Positions 61,349 to 64,000 of a stretch of DNA of 64,000 nt are shown in pieces. The DNA comes from Pegea sp. RAD2-039 (Eukaryota; Chordata; Thaliacea; Salpida; Salpidae). Under the pieces are notes generated by a model. The model ran no database searches. It saw only the letters and a program-made list of their open reading frames with translations, and was not told the origin of the DNA. The DNA is taken from assembly GCA_034620365.1 (NCBI GenBank), contig JAQGEQ010000225.1, forward strand, positions 434,001 to 498,000. The letters run 5' to 3'. The position numbers and the translations under genes were made by a program. Each line of letters opens with the position of its first letter. The stretch's first letter is position 1.

Positions 61349-64000
61349 ATGGCAATGGAATCAACTCTTCTAAAGATACTTTTATTGGTTTTTATTGTAT
61401 CTCAAGCAGATGGTAACTTTGATGCTTTCTACATTTAGACTTTTAATCTTAATCTTTTTCAGCTCTCAAATGTTTTAAATGTGAGAACGCTCGAACGGAC
61501 GCAGAATGTTTACTCAATGGGTCTTTGGTAACTTGCAAAAGTAATGAGGTAATGTGTTCTTTGGAAAGTTTAAAATATAATTCTTTTTATTGTCACAAGT
61601 ATATTTTATTTCTTTATAACTCTTTTTATTTTTATTGTCACTGGTTGATATCCAATTATATTTATTAAATTTCTTTTTACCGTGAGTTTTTTAGTATTTA
61701 TAATAATCATGTGTAAACTCTGAATTAAATATAAGCAATTTCCTTTCTAGAACTCGTGTTATAATGAAATTCGAAATATTCATGGTTATTGGCTGATCAC
61801 GAAAAGATGCAAACAATCTTTAGCTTGTGAAAACAACTATATCCAAGTAAAATTATCAGCAATATTAAGATTAATTACTTTACGATTGATATTTCTTAAC
61901 CAATATCTTTCGAATAAAGCTTCTCTTTAAAAGATTTGAAACTGAAGTTTATTTTCTTTAGAATATACGAAACGCTGCTATTCAATCACAATGTAATCCT
62001 TACAACGGTAGCTCAGTCTGCAGGTGTTGTTGTCAAGAAGACGCTTGTAATGCTGATGGTTTATTTTGTCTGGATAGTGAGTTTCTTTGTCTAAATATTA
62101 TTTGAATTATTATCATTTATGGAGTAATTTTTGCAATTAAATTTATCAAATCTTTGAATTGAAGATAGAGCGTTTATTGTTTGATATTTTTCATTAATTG
62201 TTTTGAAATTAATTGAATATTTTTATTTAATTTGTTTCAATTTTCGTGTTTTTAGTTTTGTTTTGATCTAATTCAATTCTGTGTTTAACTTAATCGCTTT
62301 GTTTTTTTTCAGTTATGGTCTTAGATATAACTCAATAAAATCTAATCGTAACTTTTTAAAAAAAATTCTAAACTATTTTTTTGGTATTTAAAAGATTTGT
62401 TTTTTTTTTATAATTCATATAATTGTTTTATAATTAAAATGTTTCAAATATTTTTCACTGTTTGATTCACGATGCAGATGTCTATCAGCATGTCAGTTAT
62501 TTCAGTTATTTTAAATAGAAGTTAAATAAAATATAATTTCGATAACGACTCAGAATGAATTCAAACAATCTCAAATTTTCTTCTGAGAAACATTCTTAAA
62601 GCATCTTATTTTAAAATCAACTTAACTCAAAATTATAGTCGCCAGAATAGAATCTTACTTCTGTATGTTTTTCGATTGGATTTAAAGACGCCAAACTGTG
62701 TTTCCCACAAACTAAATTTACGATATTTTATCAACAGAAGAACCAGACTGTAAGGAAGCACCGGAAGTTGAATTCGGGTTTACAGATTGCAGTTACGAAG
62801 CCCGTGACACAGAAATTGGTTCCGTCTGTTCTTTCACATGTATGGAAGGTTTGTTATCAAACCTAAAACTTATAAAAAAACTAACCAAAAAACTCTAAAG
62901 GTTATAGATTAGTTGGAGCAACAAAGTCCACTTGTATGAGTCGGCCTGACGGACCAGCCATTTTTGATAAACCAGCGCCTATTTGTAAAAGTAAATTTGT
63001 AGTACTTTTCGCAGCTGTCTTTTAAGTATTTAATTTCAGAGAAAGGATGTCCGGTTAGAGGTGGTATTGACAACGGAAGTTCGTTTTGTAGTGATGGTAG
63101 CAGTGCTGGTAGCCAATGTAACTATGAATGTGATGATGGATATGCTTTGGATGGAGAATCTTTCATTATATGCGACGGTTTGACTTTTTTTATTCAATTG
63201 AAATACTTTTGTTCGTAAAATCAAATTTAAATCGAATAATCCGCCATAAGTTATTTAAATTTAAAATATTTTTAAAGATTTAGAAAAATGATCGATTAAA
63301 TTACTTCTAATCCTTTTTATTTCAATCTGAACTTTGATGCTAAATATCTTTTTATCATTTAGCTGACACTAGTAAATGGAATGCTCCTTTACCAAAATGC
63401 AAGCCTATCAAATGCAGTAAACAATTTCCACCAGCAAATGGTGGAATGGATTGTTCCGGAGATTTAATTGGGGACACATGCACGTGAGTATCTCCCTCTA
63501 ATGAAATATTTAAGCTACAAGCATGTGACAGATACAATATCATTAAGATAGAATTTTGCACCTATTATAAAACGTGTTCTTTTAACCACTATCTTTTTAA
63601 ACCTTTTAAACAAGCATGCGGTTTGAAAATGTTATTCCGTAACTTAAACGTGTTTCTATTGCCCCAGGGCATAATATAAAGTAGTAAAAAATTGAATGCT
63701 TTAAGGTAATCTATTGCCCAAAAATATAAACTTCTCAGTCAATGACATAATTTGAAGTATTTAAAAATGATGGAATTGTTTGTAGCTTCTTTTGTGATGA
63801 GGGTTTTGCTATGATTGGAAGTTCGGTGATTGATTGCGAAGATGATGGAAATAACGATGCAATAGGTGCTTGGTCTGATTTTCCCCCTGTATGTCAAGGT
63901 AACTTGATCTTAGCTTCGATGACATTTTCAGTTGATGATATCTCTTGTAGCTATTACTTGTGAACCTAGAAGTAAAGCTCCTGAGTTTGGGTCATTTGTT
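61349..64000 (+). CDS. Secreted Ly6/uPAR domain plus sushi (CCP) modules, 3' end outside window
   Basis: Ten exons up to the window edge: 61349-61412, 61463-61548, 61751-61846, 61962-62076, 62738-62848, 62901-62990, 63040-63177, 63363-63483, 63786-63898 and 63951 onward; 328 residues so far. The N-terminus is a signal peptide (MESTLLKILLLVFIVSQADA). Residues about 22-118 form a Ly6/uPAR three-finger domain: LKCFKCENARTDAEC at the start and CRCCCQEDACNADGLFC at the end. Then come sushi modules: CCP1 from residue 121 (CKEAPEVEFGFTDC..GSVCSFTC..GYRLVG), CCP2 (CPVRGGIDNGSSFC), CCP3 (CSKQFPPANGGMDC..DTCTFFCDEGF) and the start of CCP4. Each carries the extra first cysteine pair seen in selectin-type sushi. 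Sushi chains bind ligands in complement and adhesion proteins. A transmembrane segment or further domains may lie outside. Confidence 0.85.

Overview
This window is nuclear DNA from an animal. It is strongly AT-rich and dense in spliceosomal introns (GT..AG, many only about 45-60 bases). It carries several retroelement families and genes with animal-specific architectures: a teneurin, an AP-4-type bHLH factor, a Kazal inhibitor and a Ly6 domain joined to sushi modules. Teneurin points to a bilaterian. I infer an invertebrate and cannot name the species. All gene models were built by hand: I chased splice sites and checked that reading phase stayed consistent from exon to exon. None rests on transcript data.

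Layout. Bases 1-15229 (+) hold nearly all of a teneurin gene, from the end of its cytoplasmic part through the membrane segment to the stop codon: 34 exons, 2511 codons, phase-consistent throughout. A 17-base tandem repeat follows the stop. Bases 15.9-20.4 kb are AT-rich with fragments of a CR1-like LINE. Bases 21117-23393 and 29196-31472 are the two arms of a near-perfect 2.28 kb inverted repeat. Each arm carries an intact seven-exon gene for a 172-residue secreted protein with a repeated hydrophobic/histidine module and acidic linkers. The spacer holds a nearly full-length but mutated LINE. Bases 31865-35556 (+) encode a HAD-like plus aminoglycoside-phosphotransferase-like protein, related to the N-terminal half of ACAD10, that stops before any acyl-CoA dehydrogenase domain. 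Bases 37475-37903 (-) encode a small Kazal-type inhibitor. Bases 41810-44425 (+) encode a TFAP4 orthologue behind an NRF1-type palindrome and two AP-4-type E-boxes. Bases 48821-52228 (+) encode a complete VCP/p97 AAA ATPase. Bases 53.4-56.7 kb are a repeat cluster: an LTR-element gag relic, a LINE end, a tRNA-derived SINE and short repeats. Bases 56.7-61.3 kb are an AT-rich desert. From 61349 to the window end (+) lies the start of a secreted Ly6/sushi protein.

The genes look independent and form no operon or pathway. The least ordinary items are the inverted pair of identical secreted-repeat genes, the Ly6-sushi architecture, the ACAD10-like protein without its dehydrogenase, and a teneurin insertion at the end of the YD barrel.
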